A stretch of 64,000 nucleotides of DNA, from the NCBI RefSeq assembly GCF_007827815.1, contig NZ_VITH01000003.1, forward strand, positions 124,001 through 188,000. Reading direction: 5' to 3'. The position numbers and the translations under genes are program-made. This DNA is from Azospirillum brasilense. Lineage in GTDB: Bacteria; Pseudomonadota; Alphaproteobacteria; Azospirillales; Azospirillaceae. Below are positions 1 to 10,864 of this stretch, one piece after another (position 1 is the first letter of the stretch; each line of letters opens with the position of its first letter). The notes beneath the pieces are model-generated. The model searched no databases, was not told the origin of the DNA, and was given only the letters and a program-made list of their open reading frames with translations.

Positions 1-1
1 C

Positions 2-1150
2 CGCGACAACCGGCCCCGCGGCTATTACGACCGCTGGCTCTCCTCCCAGAAGCAGGAGATCGTCCGCAACACCTTCGGCGCCGCCCACCGCGGCAACTGG
101 GGCTGGGGCGACACGCTGGTGGAGGCCAACTACGAAGACGGCCGCATCGACGACTTCAACTCGTCCTTCAACGCGCCGCAGCAGCGGCACCTGAAGGAGA
201 AGAACCTGTTCCTGCACGGCCGCTCCAACTTCCGGCTCGGCTTCAACCGGCTGACGGCGGGCGCGGAATACCGCAAGCAGACGGTGGAGGACCCCAACAC
301 CTTCCTGCAGTCCGGCAAGTCGGAGATCGGGCAGAAGGCGGTCTACCTCCAGGACCAGATCGGGCTGATCGACGGGCTGACCCTGACGGTCGGCACCCGC
401 TACGACCACCACGAGATCTTCGGCGGCGAGTTCACCAGCCGCGCCAACGTCGTCTACGCGCTGACCGACGCGCTGTCGCTGAAGGCCGGCGTCAGCCAGG
501 GCTACAAGGCGCCGGACGCCTACCAGCTCAGCCGCGAATACCGGATCGTGAGCTGCGGCGGCCGCTGCTTCCTGTCGGGCAACCCGGACCTCGAGCCGGA
601 GACCAGCACCAACTACGAGATCGGCCTGGAAACCCGCTATGACCGCTGGGACGGCAGCGTCGTGCTGTTCCACAACAAGGTCAAGGACATGATCCAGGCG
701 GTCTACAACGCCGGGCCGCCGCCCTCCCGCAATTGGAGCAACATCAACAACGTCGACATCTCGGGCGTCGAGGTGACCGGCTCCGTCAGCCTGACTCCGA
801 AGCTGCTGCTGTCGGGCAACTACACCTACCTCTACACCGAGCAGAGCAACGGTGCGGAGTTGGACTACCGTCCGCGCCACAAGATCAACGCCTCCCTGAC
901 GTGGCAGGCGCTGGACAATTTCAGCACGTCGGTGTCGACCAGCTACACCGGCCCGCAGTTGCAGGGCACCAGCAAGATGCCCGGCTATACCCTGCTGAAC
1001 TGGGGCGTCAGCGCCGACGTCACCGAGGCGCTGACCGTCGGGGCCGGCGTCAAGAACATCACCGACGTCATCCTCAGCGAGAAGAACGTCAACTTCACGT
1101 CGGTGGAGGTGGGGCGCAACTACTACGTCTCCGCCAACTACCGCTTCTGA
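2..1150 (+). CDS. TonB-dependent catecholate siderophore receptor (FepA-like), C-terminal part
   Basis: This is the C-terminal beta-barrel of an outer-membrane TonB-dependent receptor. The reading frame is open from base 2, so the plug domain and signal peptide lie before the window; the GTG at 119 is internal. Visible barrel features are the GYKAPDAYQ strand, a short Cys-Gly-Gly-Arg-Cys loop and the NPDLEPETS box typical of siderophore receptors, and the protein ends in an aromatic residue (ANYRF), the usual outer-membrane insertion signal. The loop-plus-box arrangement resembles the same part of E. coli FepA as I recall it. It sits directly upstream of entS and the 2,3-dihydroxybenzoate genes, so it very likely imports the ferric form of the siderophore made here. 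The exact ligand is inferred from context. Confidence 0.9.
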   Translation, partial: RDNRPRGYYDRWLSSQKQEIVRNTFGAAHRGNWGWGDTLVEANYEDGRIDDFNSSFNAPQQRHLKEKNLFLHGRSNFRLGFNRLTAGAEYRKQTVEDPNTFLQSGKSEIGQKAVYLQDQIGLIDGLTLTVGTRYDHHEIFGGEFTSRANVVYALTDALSLKAGVSQGYKAPDAYQLSREYRIVSCGGRCFLSGNPDLEPETSTNYEIGLETRYDRWDGSVVLFHNKVKDMIQAVYNAGPPPSRNWSNINNVDISGVEVTGSVSLTPKLLLSGNYTYLYTEQSNGAELDYRPRHKINASLTWQALDNFSTSVSTSYTGPQLQGTSKMPGYTLLNWGVSADVTEALTVGAGVKNITDVILSEKNVNFTSVEVGRNYYVSANYRF

Positions 1151-1159
1151 TCCGCCGCC

Positions 1160-1189
1160 GCCCGTCCCCGGCTTGCGCCAGGGGCGGGC
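1160..1189 (+). terminator. Hairpin after the receptor gene
   Basis: GCCCGTCCCC and GGGGCGGGC pair around an 11-base loop with one bulged base, ten bases after the receptor stop codon. There is no T-tract, so it may only attenuate or stabilise the message. entS starts 68 bases further on and could still be read through. Confidence 0.3.
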
Positions 1190-1256
1190 GCGCCCGCTTA
1201 TCAAAGACGCCTTCGGTCCCGTTGCCGCGGGCGCCGGTGCCGGAAAGGCCCGCTCT

Positions 1257-2507
1257 ATGACCCTGTCGAACCTTTTCGTCGATGTCAGCCTCCTGAAGAC
1301 CAACCCCGATTTCCGCCGCGTGCTGATCGCCCGGACGATTTCGCTGATGGCGCTCGGCCTGCTGGCGGTGGCGGTGCCGCTCCAGGTCTACGCCCTCACC
1401 GGGTCGAGCCTTCAGGTCGGGATCGCCGCCGCCTGCGACGGCACGGGCATGTTCCTGGGGCTGCTGCTGGGCGGCGTGCTGGCCGACCGGATGGACCGCC
1501 GCCGGCTGATCCTCTTCGCCCGCAGCGTCTGCGGCCTGGGCTTCCTCGGGCTGGCGGCCAACGCGGCGCTGCCCTCCCCGTCCCTTCCGGCGATCTACGC
1601 CCTGTCCTTCTGGGATGGCTTCTTCGGAGCCATCGGCGTCAACGCGCTGCTGGCGGCGATGCCGCATCTCGTCGGGCGCGCCAATCTGGTGCAGGCCCGC
1701 GCGCTGGGCATGCTGTCGATGCGCGTCGCCACCATCCTGTCGCCGGCGCTGGGCGGCCTGCTGATCGCCGGGCTGGGCGTCGGCTGGGTCTATTTCCTCA
1801 CCGCGCTGGGCACCGGGCTGACCGTTCTGACGCTGCTCGGCCTGCCCCGGATGATGCCGCAGGGCGAGGTCGGGGAGAATCCGCTGCGCGCCATGGCACA
1901 GGCCTTCGCCTTCCTCGCCGGCCACAAGGTGATTTTGAGCGTGGTCGCTCTCGGTTGCCTGACCACGGTCGCCACCTCCATCCGCATCCTCTTCCCCGCT
2001 CTGGTCGAGGAGGTGTTCGGCGGAGGCGCTTTCGAAACCGGGCTGATGTACAGCGCCGTTCCCATCGGGGCGACGCTGGGCGCCGCGCTCAGCGGCTGGG
2101 CCGCGCGGCTGGAGCGTCCGGGACTGGTGATGGGCGGCGCCTGCATGGGCGCCTTCGCCTGCGTCGCCCTGATCGGGGCGGCCGGAAGCCTGTATGTGGC
2201 GCTGCCCGTGCTGGTGCTGTTCGGCTACGCCACCTCCATCGCCTCGCTTCTGGAATACAGCATGGTCCAGGGCCACACGCCCGACCGGCTGCTGGGCCGC
2301 GTCAACAGCCTGTGGACCGCGCAGGACGTCTTCGGCGACAGCGCCGGCACCATCGGCATGGGCCTGCTGGCGACGCTGCTGAGCCCCGCCGTGGGAATCC
2401 TGGCGCTGGGCCTGGGCGCGTTGGCGCTCGCCGCCGCCGTGACCGCCACCGCCACCACAATGCGCGGAGCGCCGATGAGCGATCCCGCCCTGGAAGGAAC
2501 CGGATGA
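1257..2507 (+). CDS. entS: EntS-type MFS enterobactin/catecholate exporter
   Basis: A 416-residue major facilitator protein that should move the finished siderophore from cytoplasm to periplasm by proton antiport. Similarity to E. coli EntS, from memory, runs over the whole length: an N-terminal SLLKTNPDFRRVLIARTIS, the loop-2 motif GGVLADRMDRRRLILFARS, LWDGFF-like FWDGFFGAIGVNALLAA, and a late LLGRVNSLWTAQDVFGDSAG. About twelve hydrophobic segments are visible. I chose the ATG at 1257 because homology begins within ten residues of it; an upstream in-frame ATG at 1173 adds 28 residues of poor quality. The stop TGA overlaps the ATG of the next gene (ATGA), implying coupling to the RND adaptor gene. 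Confidence 0.92.
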   Translation: MTLSNLFVDVSLLKTNPDFRRVLIARTISLMALGLLAVAVPLQVYALTGSSLQVGIAAACDGTGMFLGLLLGGVLADRMDRRRLILFARSVCGLGFLGLAANAALPSPSLPAIYALSFWDGFFGAIGVNALLAAMPHLVGRANLVQARALGMLSMRVATILSPALGGLLIAGLGVGWVYFLTALGTGLTVLTLLGLPRMMPQGEVGENPLRAMAQAFAFLAGHKVILSVVALGCLTTVATSIRILFPALVEEVFGGGAFETGLMYSAVPIGATLGAALSGWAARLERPGLVMGGACMGAFACVALIGAAGSLYVALPVLVLFGYATSIASLLEYSMVQGHTPDRLLGRVNSLWTAQDVFGDSAGTIGMGLLATLLSPAVGILALGLGALALAAAVTATATTMRGAPMSDPALEGTG

Positions 2508-3604
2508 TGGGGAACCGGATGATGACCCGCGCCATGCCGATCCTGCTGACCGCTGCCTTGCTCGCCGCTGCCTATCCCGCCACCGCCCAGACGCGGGTGA
2601 AGGTGACGGCAGTGGTCGCCGCCCCCGTCCGCCAGACGCTGCATCTGCCCGGCACGCTGGTGTCGCCGCAGAGCAGCGCCCTGTCCGCCCAGGTCGAAGG
2701 CCGGGTGGACGACCTGCTGGTCGAGGCCGGCGACCGGGTTGAGGCCGGGCAACCCCTGCTGCGGCTGGACGACACCGTCGCCCGGCTGGAACTGGAGCGG
2801 CTGGAGCATTCCCTGGCCGAGGCCGAGCACCTGCAGCGCGACGCCCTGCGGCTGGCCCGCGAGGCCGAGGCGCTGGCCGGCGTGCAGAGCGTCTCGCAGT
2901 CCCGCTACCGCACGCAGCTCGCCCAGGCCGCCATCGAAGAGGCCAAGGTCCGCCAGCTCCGCGCCGCCGTCGCCATCCAGCGGGAGCAGGTGGCGCGTCA
3001 CGGGCTGACCGCACCCTTCGCCGGGGTGGTCACCGAACGGCGCACCGAACGCGGGCAATGGGTGGGGTCCGGCGGCTCGGTGCTTCAGCTCGCCGCCACC
3101 GACCCGTTGCGCGTCGTCGTCGATGTGCCGGAGCGCCAGCACGGGCGCATCGCCGCCGGCACGCCGGTCACCGTTCTGGTCGCCGACGCGCCGGACGGAG
3201 TCGGCATCGCCGCGACGGTCGAGCGGGTGGTGCCCGCCGCCGATCCGGTCAGCCGCAGCTTCCGCGTTCATATCGCGCTTCCCAACCCCGAGGGGCGGCT
3301 GATGCCCGGCATGTCGGCGCGCGTCGGCGTTGCGCTCGGCCCGGCGCCGGGAACGGCGGAGATCGCGCTCCAGGTTCCGGCGGACGCGGTGCAGCGTCAT
3401 CCCGACGGCAGCGCCCGCGTCTGGGTGGTGCAGCGTGGTGACGACGGGGCGGTGGCCCGCCCGGTGGCGGTGCGCACGGGCCGCCATTCCGGCGACCATG
3501 TGGAGGTTCTCAGCCCCGAGCTTCGCCCCGACGATCTGGTGGTCGTCCAGGGCAACGAGGGCCTGCGCCCCGAGCAGCCGGTGGTCCCGGACATGGTGGG
3601 GTGA
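2504..3604 (+). CDS. RND efflux periplasmic adaptor subunit (membrane fusion protein)
   Basis: A 366-residue HlyD/AcrA-type adaptor expected to bridge an inner-membrane RND pump and an outer-membrane channel. It has an N-terminal signal segment (MPILLTAALLAAAYPATAQ), a lipoyl-like hairpin (VEGRVDDLLVEAGDRVEAG), an alpha-hairpin rich in Leu, Glu and Arg (about residues 85-150), the second lipoyl half (LTAPFAGVVTERRTERGQWV) and beta-barrel/membrane-proximal sections ending near VVQGNEGLRPEQPV. The ATG at 2504 overlaps the entS stop; ATGs at 2519 and 2522 also sit close to a GGGGAA element and are equally possible. The RND permease gene follows after a hairpin-rich spacer. No outer-membrane factor gene lies nearby, so a TolC-like protein would have to be shared. 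Confidence 0.88.
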   Translation: MMGNRMMTRAMPILLTAALLAAAYPATAQTRVKVTAVVAAPVRQTLHLPGTLVSPQSSALSAQVEGRVDDLLVEAGDRVEAGQPLLRLDDTVARLELERLEHSLAEAEHLQRDALRLAREAEALAGVQSVSQSRYRTQLAQAAIEEAKVRQLRAAVAIQREQVARHGLTAPFAGVVTERRTERGQWVGSGGSVLQLAATDPLRVVVDVPERQHGRIAAGTPVTVLVADAPDGVGIAATVERVVPAADPVSRSFRVHIALPNPEGRLMPGMSARVGVALGPAPGTAEIALQVPADAVQRHPDGSARVWVVQRGDDGAVARPVAVRTGRHSGDHVEVLSPELRPDDLVVVQGNEGLRPEQPVVPDMVG

Positions 3605-3613
3605 GGAGTTCAG

Positions 3614-3732
3614 CCCTCTCCCCTCCGGGGAGAGGGTGCCCGCGAAGCGGGCGGTGAGGGGGTTGCGCTCGGCGGAACGTCCGGCACAAGCGCATCCCCC
3701 TCACCCTAACCCTCTCCCCAGAGGGGAGAGGG
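3614..3732. repeat. Inverted pair of palindromes in the MFP-RND intergenic spacer
   Basis: Two hairpins lie at 3614-3636 and 3710-3732, each with arms CCCTCTCCCC and GGGGAGAGGG. They are inverted copies of one another, because the blocks that follow (GGTGAGGGGG) and precede (CCCCCTCACC) also match as reverse complements. A third stem, CCCGC-GAAGC-GGGCG, lies between. The second hairpin is followed by seven A residues. The structure looks like a small non-coding palindromic element of the kind scattered between genes in GC-rich bacteria. Transcribed, it would fold strongly between two cotranscribed genes. Confidence 0.75.
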
Positions 3733-3764
3733 AAAAAAACGCAAGTATCCTACCCGGAGTCGCG

Positions 3765-6700
3765 ATGACCCGCCTGATCCTGCGCAACCCGCTGGCCGCC
3801 TTGGTGTCGGTCCTGATCCTGTGCCTGCTGGGCGCGGTGTCGGTCTTCCGCATTCCGGTGCAGATGATCCCCGACATCAGCCCGCGCCGGATCATGGTGG
3901 AAACCAACTGGCCCGGCGCCACCCCGCAGGACGTCGAACAGGAAATCCTGATCGAGCAGGAGAAATACCTGCGCGCCATCCCCGGCCTCGTCCGCCTGTC
4001 CTCCAGCGCCGAGTTCGGCGGCGGTCAGGTGGAGTTGGAGTTCCCCTCCGGCACCTCCGTCGACGAGGCGCTGATCCACATCGACAACGCGCTGTCCCAG
4101 GTCACCGACTATCCGGAAACGGTGGACCGCCCGCGCATCGTCGCCGAATCCGCGACGGCCGAGCCCTTCCTGTTCTTCGGCGTCGAGCGGCTGGACGGCT
4201 CCACCGAGGCAGAATCCATCCAGCGCGAGACCAACTGGATCGAGAACGTCCTGCGCCCGCGGCTGGAGCGTGTGGCCGGCGTGGCGAAGGCCGAGGTGAT
4301 CGGCGGAGCGGCGCAGGAAATCCACATCCTGCTCGACCCGCTGAAACTCTCCGCCCGCAACCTGAATGTGGGGACAGTGCGCGACGCCGTGCGGGCGCGC
4401 AACCGCGACGTCTCCGGCGGCGACCGCGACTTCGGCAAGCGCCGCTATTTCCTGCGCACCATCGGGCGCTTCGCCGACCTGGAGGATCTGGCCGACCTGA
4501 TCGTCGCGCGCGAGAACGGCACGGCCATCCGCCTGCGCGACGTCGGCTCGGTGACCATGGCGACCCAGGAGGCGCGCAGCGTCGCCTTCGCCGACGGGCG
4601 CCCCACCCTGCTCGTCACCATCGGCAAGCGGGCCGGCGCCAACGTCATCGCCGTCAAGGAAGCGGTGACCGAAGCGGTGGAGGAGTTGAATCGCCACGCC
4701 CTGAAGGAGCGCGGTCTGTCCATGCGGCTGCTGTCGGAGGACGTGCGCTACATGGAGCGGTCCATCGACAATGTGCTGAGCAACCTGATCGCCGGCAGCG
4801 TCCTGGCCGCGGTGGTGCTCCTGCTGTTCCTGCGCTCCATCCCGGCAACCGCGGCGGCGGCGGCGAGCATGCCGGTCTGCACGCTGGCGACCCTGCTGGT
4901 CCTGGCCGCCGCCGGGCGCAGCATCAACGTGATCTCGCTGTCCGGCGTCGCCTTCGCCATCGGCATGACGCTGGACAACAGCGTGGTCGCGCTGGACGCC
5001 ATCGCCCGCCATCTGCGCATGGGCAAGTCGAAGGCCGCCGCGACCGAGGACGGCATCGCCGAGGTGTGGCCGGCGATCCTGTCCTCCACCCTGACCACCG
5101 TCCTGGTCTTCCTGCCGGTGCTGTTCATCACGGCGGAGGCCGGGCAGCTCTATTCCGACATCGCCATCGCCATCACCGGCGCCGTCGTCATGTCGATGTT
5201 CGCCGCCCTGGTCCTGGTCCCCGTCGTCGCCGGGCGCTGGTCGGTGGCGTCCGCCGCCCCCTCGCACGGGCCGGCCAGGGAGGGCGCTCTGGGCGTCGCG
5301 GTGCGCTGGATGCTGCGCAGCGCCCGGCGGGAGCTGGCGATCCTCGCCGCCTCCGCCGCGGCCATGATCGCCGTCATGCTCACCATGGTGCCGCCCGCCG
5401 AATATCTGCCGGAGGGCGAGGAGGCCACCGTCTTCAGCTTCATGTCCGCCCCGCCCGGCTACAGCATGGACTCGATGCAGGAGGTCTGGCGGCAGATCGA
5501 CCCGCTGCTGAGCCGTCAGGTGGGCGCTTCGGACACCGACGCCGAGACCGGCATCCCGCCGCTGCGCGTCAATCTGAGCTTCATCCGGCCCGGCTTCATC
5601 CGCTTCGTGACGGAGCCGCTGGACCCCGCCGACACCGACGCGCTGATCGCCAACGTCACCAAGCGGATGCGGGCGATTCCCGGCATGCGCGGCTTCGCCG
5701 CGCGCGGGTCGATCTTCTCCGGCAACAGCGGCGGCGCCCGCGCCATCCGGCTGGAGCTGAGCGGCGGCGACCTGACCACGCTCTACGCCACGGCGCTGAC
5801 GGTGCTCGACCGCGCAGGCGATCTTTTCCCCGACGGGCAGGTCAACAGCGATCCCTCCCCGCCCACGCTGGCCATGTCGCAGCCCTTCCTGGAACTGCAT
5901 CCGAACTGGGAGCGCGCGGGCGAGATGGGCATCGGGCTGGCCGAGCTTGGCTACACGCTGCGCGCCTATTCGGACGGCGCCTTCGCCGACGAGTATCTGC
6001 TGAACGACGAGACGCTGGACATCCAGCTGCGGGTGGCCGGGGGCCTGGGCCGCGACCGCCAGAGCTTCGCCGATCTGGTGCTCCACACCGGCCGCGGCGC
6101 CCCGGTGCCGTTGTCCAGCCTCGCCGAGCTTAGGGAAACCGTGGGCTCCTCCAGCATCGCGCGGATCGACGGGTTCCGGACGGTCACCCTGACCATCATC
6201 CCGCCGCGGTCGGTGGCGCTGGAATCCGGCATCGCCGCGGTGCGGACCGATCTGGTGGACCGGCTGCGCGCCGAGGGCGTGATTCCCGACGGGATGAGCA
6301 CCCGCATCACCGGGGCCGGCGGATCGCTGGACGAGCTGCGCTCCGCCCTGACCGGCGGGTTCCTGCTGGCGCTCGCCATCACCTATCTGGTTCTGGTCGC
6401 CGTCTTCTCGCACTGGGGCTATCCGCTGATCATCATGGCGGTGGTGCCCACGGGGATCGGCGGCGGGCTGGTCGGGTTGTGGCTCTACAACCTCGTCGCC
6501 GGCCTGCCCGGAGGCTTCGGCCCGCCGCAGCCCTTCGACGTTCTGACCATGATGGGCTTCCTGGTGCTGGTCGGGACGGTGGTGAACAACCCCATCCTGA
6601 TCGTCGAACAGGCCGCCGTGAACCGACGGACGCACGGCATGTCCGGGGCGGAGGCCATCGCCGACGCCTTGCAGAGCCGGTTGCGCCCCATCCTGATCAC

Positions 6701-6920
6701 CACGGTGACGACCATCGCCGGCCTGATCCCGATGGTGGCGGTGTCCAGCGCCGGGACGGAGCTGTACCGCGGGCTGGGGCTGGTCGTGCTGTGCGGCCTG
6801 CTGATCTCCAGTCTGGTGACGGTGACGGTCCTGCCCGTCGTGCTGTCCCTGGTCTTCCGCCTGTCCGACCGCTTGGGCGCCAGAACGCACGACCGGAGGG
6901 TGGCGGAAGCGGGCGATTAA
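3765..6920 (+). CDS. RND efflux pump inner-membrane permease
   Basis: A 1051-residue resistance-nodulation-division permease, the usual length for the family. It has TM1 at about residues 10-30, porter motifs (PDISPRRIMVETNWPGATPQ; VEQEILIEQEKYL), a first TM bundle around 340-530 and a second half repeating the pattern. The start ATG at 3765 has a GGAGT element upstream and homology from residue 1. In TM4 the usual Asp-Asp pair reads Leu-Asp-Asn (GMTLDNSVVALD), and in TM10 the place of the usual Lys reads Val-Asn-Asn (GTVVNNPILIVEQ), so the standard proton-relay residues are only partly present. With the adaptor it may clear siderophore or another substrate from the periplasm. The location between entS and entC supports an iron-linked role, but that is inference. 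Confidence 0.9.
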   Translation: MTRLILRNPLAALVSVLILCLLGAVSVFRIPVQMIPDISPRRIMVETNWPGATPQDVEQEILIEQEKYLRAIPGLVRLSSSAEFGGGQVELEFPSGTSVDEALIHIDNALSQVTDYPETVDRPRIVAESATAEPFLFFGVERLDGSTEAESIQRETNWIENVLRPRLERVAGVAKAEVIGGAAQEIHILLDPLKLSARNLNVGTVRDAVRARNRDVSGGDRDFGKRRYFLRTIGRFADLEDLADLIVARENGTAIRLRDVGSVTMATQEARSVAFADGRPTLLVTIGKRAGANVIAVKEAVTEAVEELNRHALKERGLSMRLLSEDVRYMERSIDNVLSNLIAGSVLAAVVLLLFLRSIPATAAAAASMPVCTLATLLVLAAAGRSINVISLSGVAFAIGMTLDNSVVALDAIARHLRMGKSKAAATEDGIAEVWPAILSSTLTTVLVFLPVLFITAEAGQLYSDIAIAITGAVVMSMFAALVLVPVVAGRWSVASAAPSHGPAREGALGVAVRWMLRSARRELAILAASAAAMIAVMLTMVPPAEYLPEGEEATVFSFMSAPPGYSMDSMQEVWRQIDPLLSRQVGASDTDAETGIPPLRVNLSFIRPGFIRFVTEPLDPADTDALIANVTKRMRAIPGMRGFAARGSIFSGNSGGARAIRLELSGGDLTTLYATALTVLDRAGDLFPDGQVNSDPSPPTLAMSQPFLELHPNWERAGEMGIGLAELGYTLRAYSDGAFADEYLLNDETLDIQLRVAGGLGRDRQSFADLVLHTGRGAPVPLSSLAELRETVGSSSIARIDGFRTVTLTIIPPRSVALESGIAAVRTDLVDRLRAEGVIPDGMSTRITGAGGSLDELRSALTGGFLLALAITYLVLVAVFSHWGYPLIIMAVVPTGIGGGLVGLWLYNLVAGLPGGFGPPQPFDVLTMMGFLVLVGTVVNNPILIVEQAAVNRRTHGMSGAEAIADALQSRLRPILITTVTTIAGLIPMVAVSSAGTELYRGLGLVVLCGLLISSLVTVTVLPVVLSLVFRLSDRLGARTHDRRVAEAGD

Positions 6921-6960
6921 TTCCGAGAGCGAAAAATCCCGCGTCGGTTGCAGAAAGCGC

Positions 6961-6989
6961 TTGCGTGGGATCGGACATACCCCTATATT
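6961..6989 (+). promoter_or_regulatory. Sigma-70 promoter of the siderophore biosynthesis operon
   Basis: A -35 TTGCGT (6961-6966) and a -10 TATATT (6984-6989) are separated by 17 bases. The last -10 base is the first base of the Fur box, so bound repressor would cover the -10 edge and start site near 6996. It is an unusually AT-rich patch in an otherwise GC-rich region, 90-190 bases ahead of entC. Confidence 0.7.
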
Positions 6990-7009
6990 GCGAATGAGAA
7001 TTATTCGCA
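6989..7009 (+). promoter_or_regulatory. Fur box upstream of entC
   Basis: A 21-base perfect dyad, TGCGAAT-N7-ATTCGCA with centre GAGAATT. This matches the alphaproteobacterial Fur operator pattern (GCAAATGANAATNATTTGC-like). It overlaps the promoter -10 and start site, the classical geometry for iron-dependent repression of entC-entE-entB-entA-mbtH-NRPS. Confidence 0.85.
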
Positions 7010-7156
7010 TTTCTTTGTATGCGGACGCCGCTCACGGCCCCGGCAGAACGCCGGTGGTGATTCCCGCGCCCACACGGACCGATGGCGGCGCGCCCTTTTT
7101 CCGAACATGTCAACGTCGTCCGCCCTGGCGGATGGACAGTGGAGGCTCGTGTTTCC

Positions 7157-8358
7157 ATGGACGTTCTACCCCTGCCCGCCGGGGAGCGGCCGCTCGGCGG
7201 CCGTTCCGACCCGGATTTCGCCTTCGCCTCGCGCGGCCGCGTCCTGAAAGCCTACGGCGTGGATGAGCGGCTGGACGTGGCCCTCGACGACCGTAGCTTC
7301 GCCGATGGCCGGTGGGAGGAGGCGCTGGACCGCGCCTTCCGCCGCCGCAAGGCCCAGGGTGTCGAGAATCCCATCCTGGTCGGCGCCGTCCCCTTCGACG
7401 GACGCCAGCACGCCCGCCTGTTCATCCCCGAATATTGCGATTACGAGGACGCCGGCCGCATGGCCGCCGACCCCGACCCCGTCGCGCTGAACGCCATCGA
7501 GGAGACGGTGGGGCGCAACGCCTTCGAGGCGGCGGTGGCCCAGGCCATCGACCTGTTCCGCGACACCGCGTTGAAGAAGGTCGTTCTGTCGCGCCCGCTC
7601 GACGTGGAGGCGCGCGAGTCCTTCGCGCCGGGCCGCCTGCTGCGCGCCCTGCTGCGGCAGAATCCCGGAGCCTACGTCTTCGCGGCCCCGGTCGCCTACG
7701 GACAGACCCTGGTGGGAGCGAGCCCGGAACTGCTGATCCGCAAGACCGGACGGACCGTGGTCAGCAATCCCCTGGCCGGGTCCGCCCCGCGCAGCCCGTC
7801 CGCCGCGGTGGAGCGCCAGCGCACCGCCGCCCTGCTCGCGTCCACGAAGGACCGGACGGAACACCGCTACGTCGTCGAGGCGGTGCGCGCGGCGCTCGCC
7901 GGCCATTGCAGCCTCTTGTCCGTGCCGGACGCGCCCAGCGTGATCCGCACCCCAACCATGCTGCATCTGTCCACCGAACTGACCGGTGAACTGGTCGATC
8001 CCGCGGTGTCGTCATTGCGGCTCGCCCACGCGCTGCACCCCACGCCGGCGATCTGCGGCACGCCGACCGGCCTCGCCCGCGACGCCATCGACCGGCTGGA
8101 GGGCTACGCCCGCAACTGGTACGGCGGCATGGTCGGCTGGATGGACAGCCGGGGCAACGGCGAATGGGCGCTGTCCATCCGCTGCGGGCTGGTCCGGGGC
8201 CGGCACCTGCGGCTCTACGCCGGGGCCGGCGTCGTCGCGGAGTCCGACCCGGCGGCGGAGTGGGAGGAGACGGCGGCCAAACTGACCACCATGCTGAACT
8301 TGTTCGGCGTCGCGTCCGCCCGGCCCTCCAACACCGACCTTCCGGTGGAGCTGGCGTC

Positions 8359-8362
<4 letters not shown>
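7157..8362 (+). CDS. entC: Isochorismate synthase
   Basis: Converts chorismate to isochorismate, the first step of 2,3-dihydroxybenzoate synthesis. The protein carries the chorismate-binding fold signatures of EntC/DhbC: KKVVLSRPLDVEA, GASPELLIRKTG, LAGSAPR, ASTKDRTEHRYVVEAVR, LHPTPAICGTPTG and YAGAGVVAESDPAAEWEET, which carry the general acid/base and Mg-binding acidic residues. I took the ATG at 7157 (401 residues) because GTGGAGG lies about 11 bases upstream and EntC homology starts some 20 residues later. An in-frame ATG at 7082 (426 residues) has no visible ribosome-binding site but cannot be excluded. It is the first gene after the Fur-controlled promoter. The stop TGA overlaps the GTG of entE. 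Confidence 0.93.
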
Positions 8363-9992
<1,630 letters not shown>

Positions 9993-9996
<4 letters not shown>

Positions 9997-10864
9997 CCAT
10001 CCGATCCATCGCTCCCTACGCCCTGCCCACCGCGGCGGAGCTGCCGCAGGACAAGCTGTCCTGGAGCGTCGACCCCGCCCGCGCGGTCCTGCTGATCCAC
10101 GACATGCAGGACTATTTCGTCGGCTTCTACGGTGCGGCAAACCCGGCCATCGTCGGTTGCATCGACCGGATCGTCCGGCTGAAGCGCCATCTGAAGGCGC
10201 TGGGCGTGCCGGTCGTCTACACGGCCCAGCCGCCGGTGCAGACCGACGCCGACCGCGGCCTGCTGAACGACCTGTGGGGGCCGGGCCTGACGGCCAAGCC
10301 GGACCTCGCCGGCATCGTCGCCCCGCTGGCTCCGGACGCCGACGACCGGGTGCTGACCAAATGGCGCTACAGCGCCTTCTTCCGCGCCCCGCTGGCCGAG
10401 ATGATGGCGGAGGCCGGGCGCGACCAGCTCCTGATCGGCGGGATCTACGCGCACATCGGCGTGATGCAGACGGCGCTGGACGCCTTCATGCGCGGCATCA
10501 AGCCCTTCCTGGTCGCCGACGCCATCGCCGACTTTTCGCGCGAGGATCACATGATGGCGCTGCGCTACGTCGCGCGCAACGCCGGGCGGACGATCCATTC
10601 CGACAGCCTGCTGGCCGCCCCCGCGGCGGTGCTGAGCAAGGACGGGCTGCGGCGCATTCTGCTCGCCTCGCTCGACGAGGTGCCGGGGGACGACGACAAC
10701 CTGATGGATTTCGGCCTCGACTCCATCGCGGTGATGCAGGTGGTGGACCGCTGGAAGGCAGCGGGCGTCGAGATCGGCTTCGCCGAACTGGCCGCGCAGC
10801 CGAGCATCAACGGCTGGTGGGCGCTGATCGAGCCCCGGCTGGCCGCGTCCGGGCGCGTGGCGGC

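Noticed and set aside
3750..7010. Long minus-strand open frame of over 1000 codons opposite the RND permease
   Set aside because: Composition is Gln/His/Arg/Gly-rich with no domain, as expected for an antisense frame of a GC-rich gene. The plus strand holds a clear full-length RND protein.
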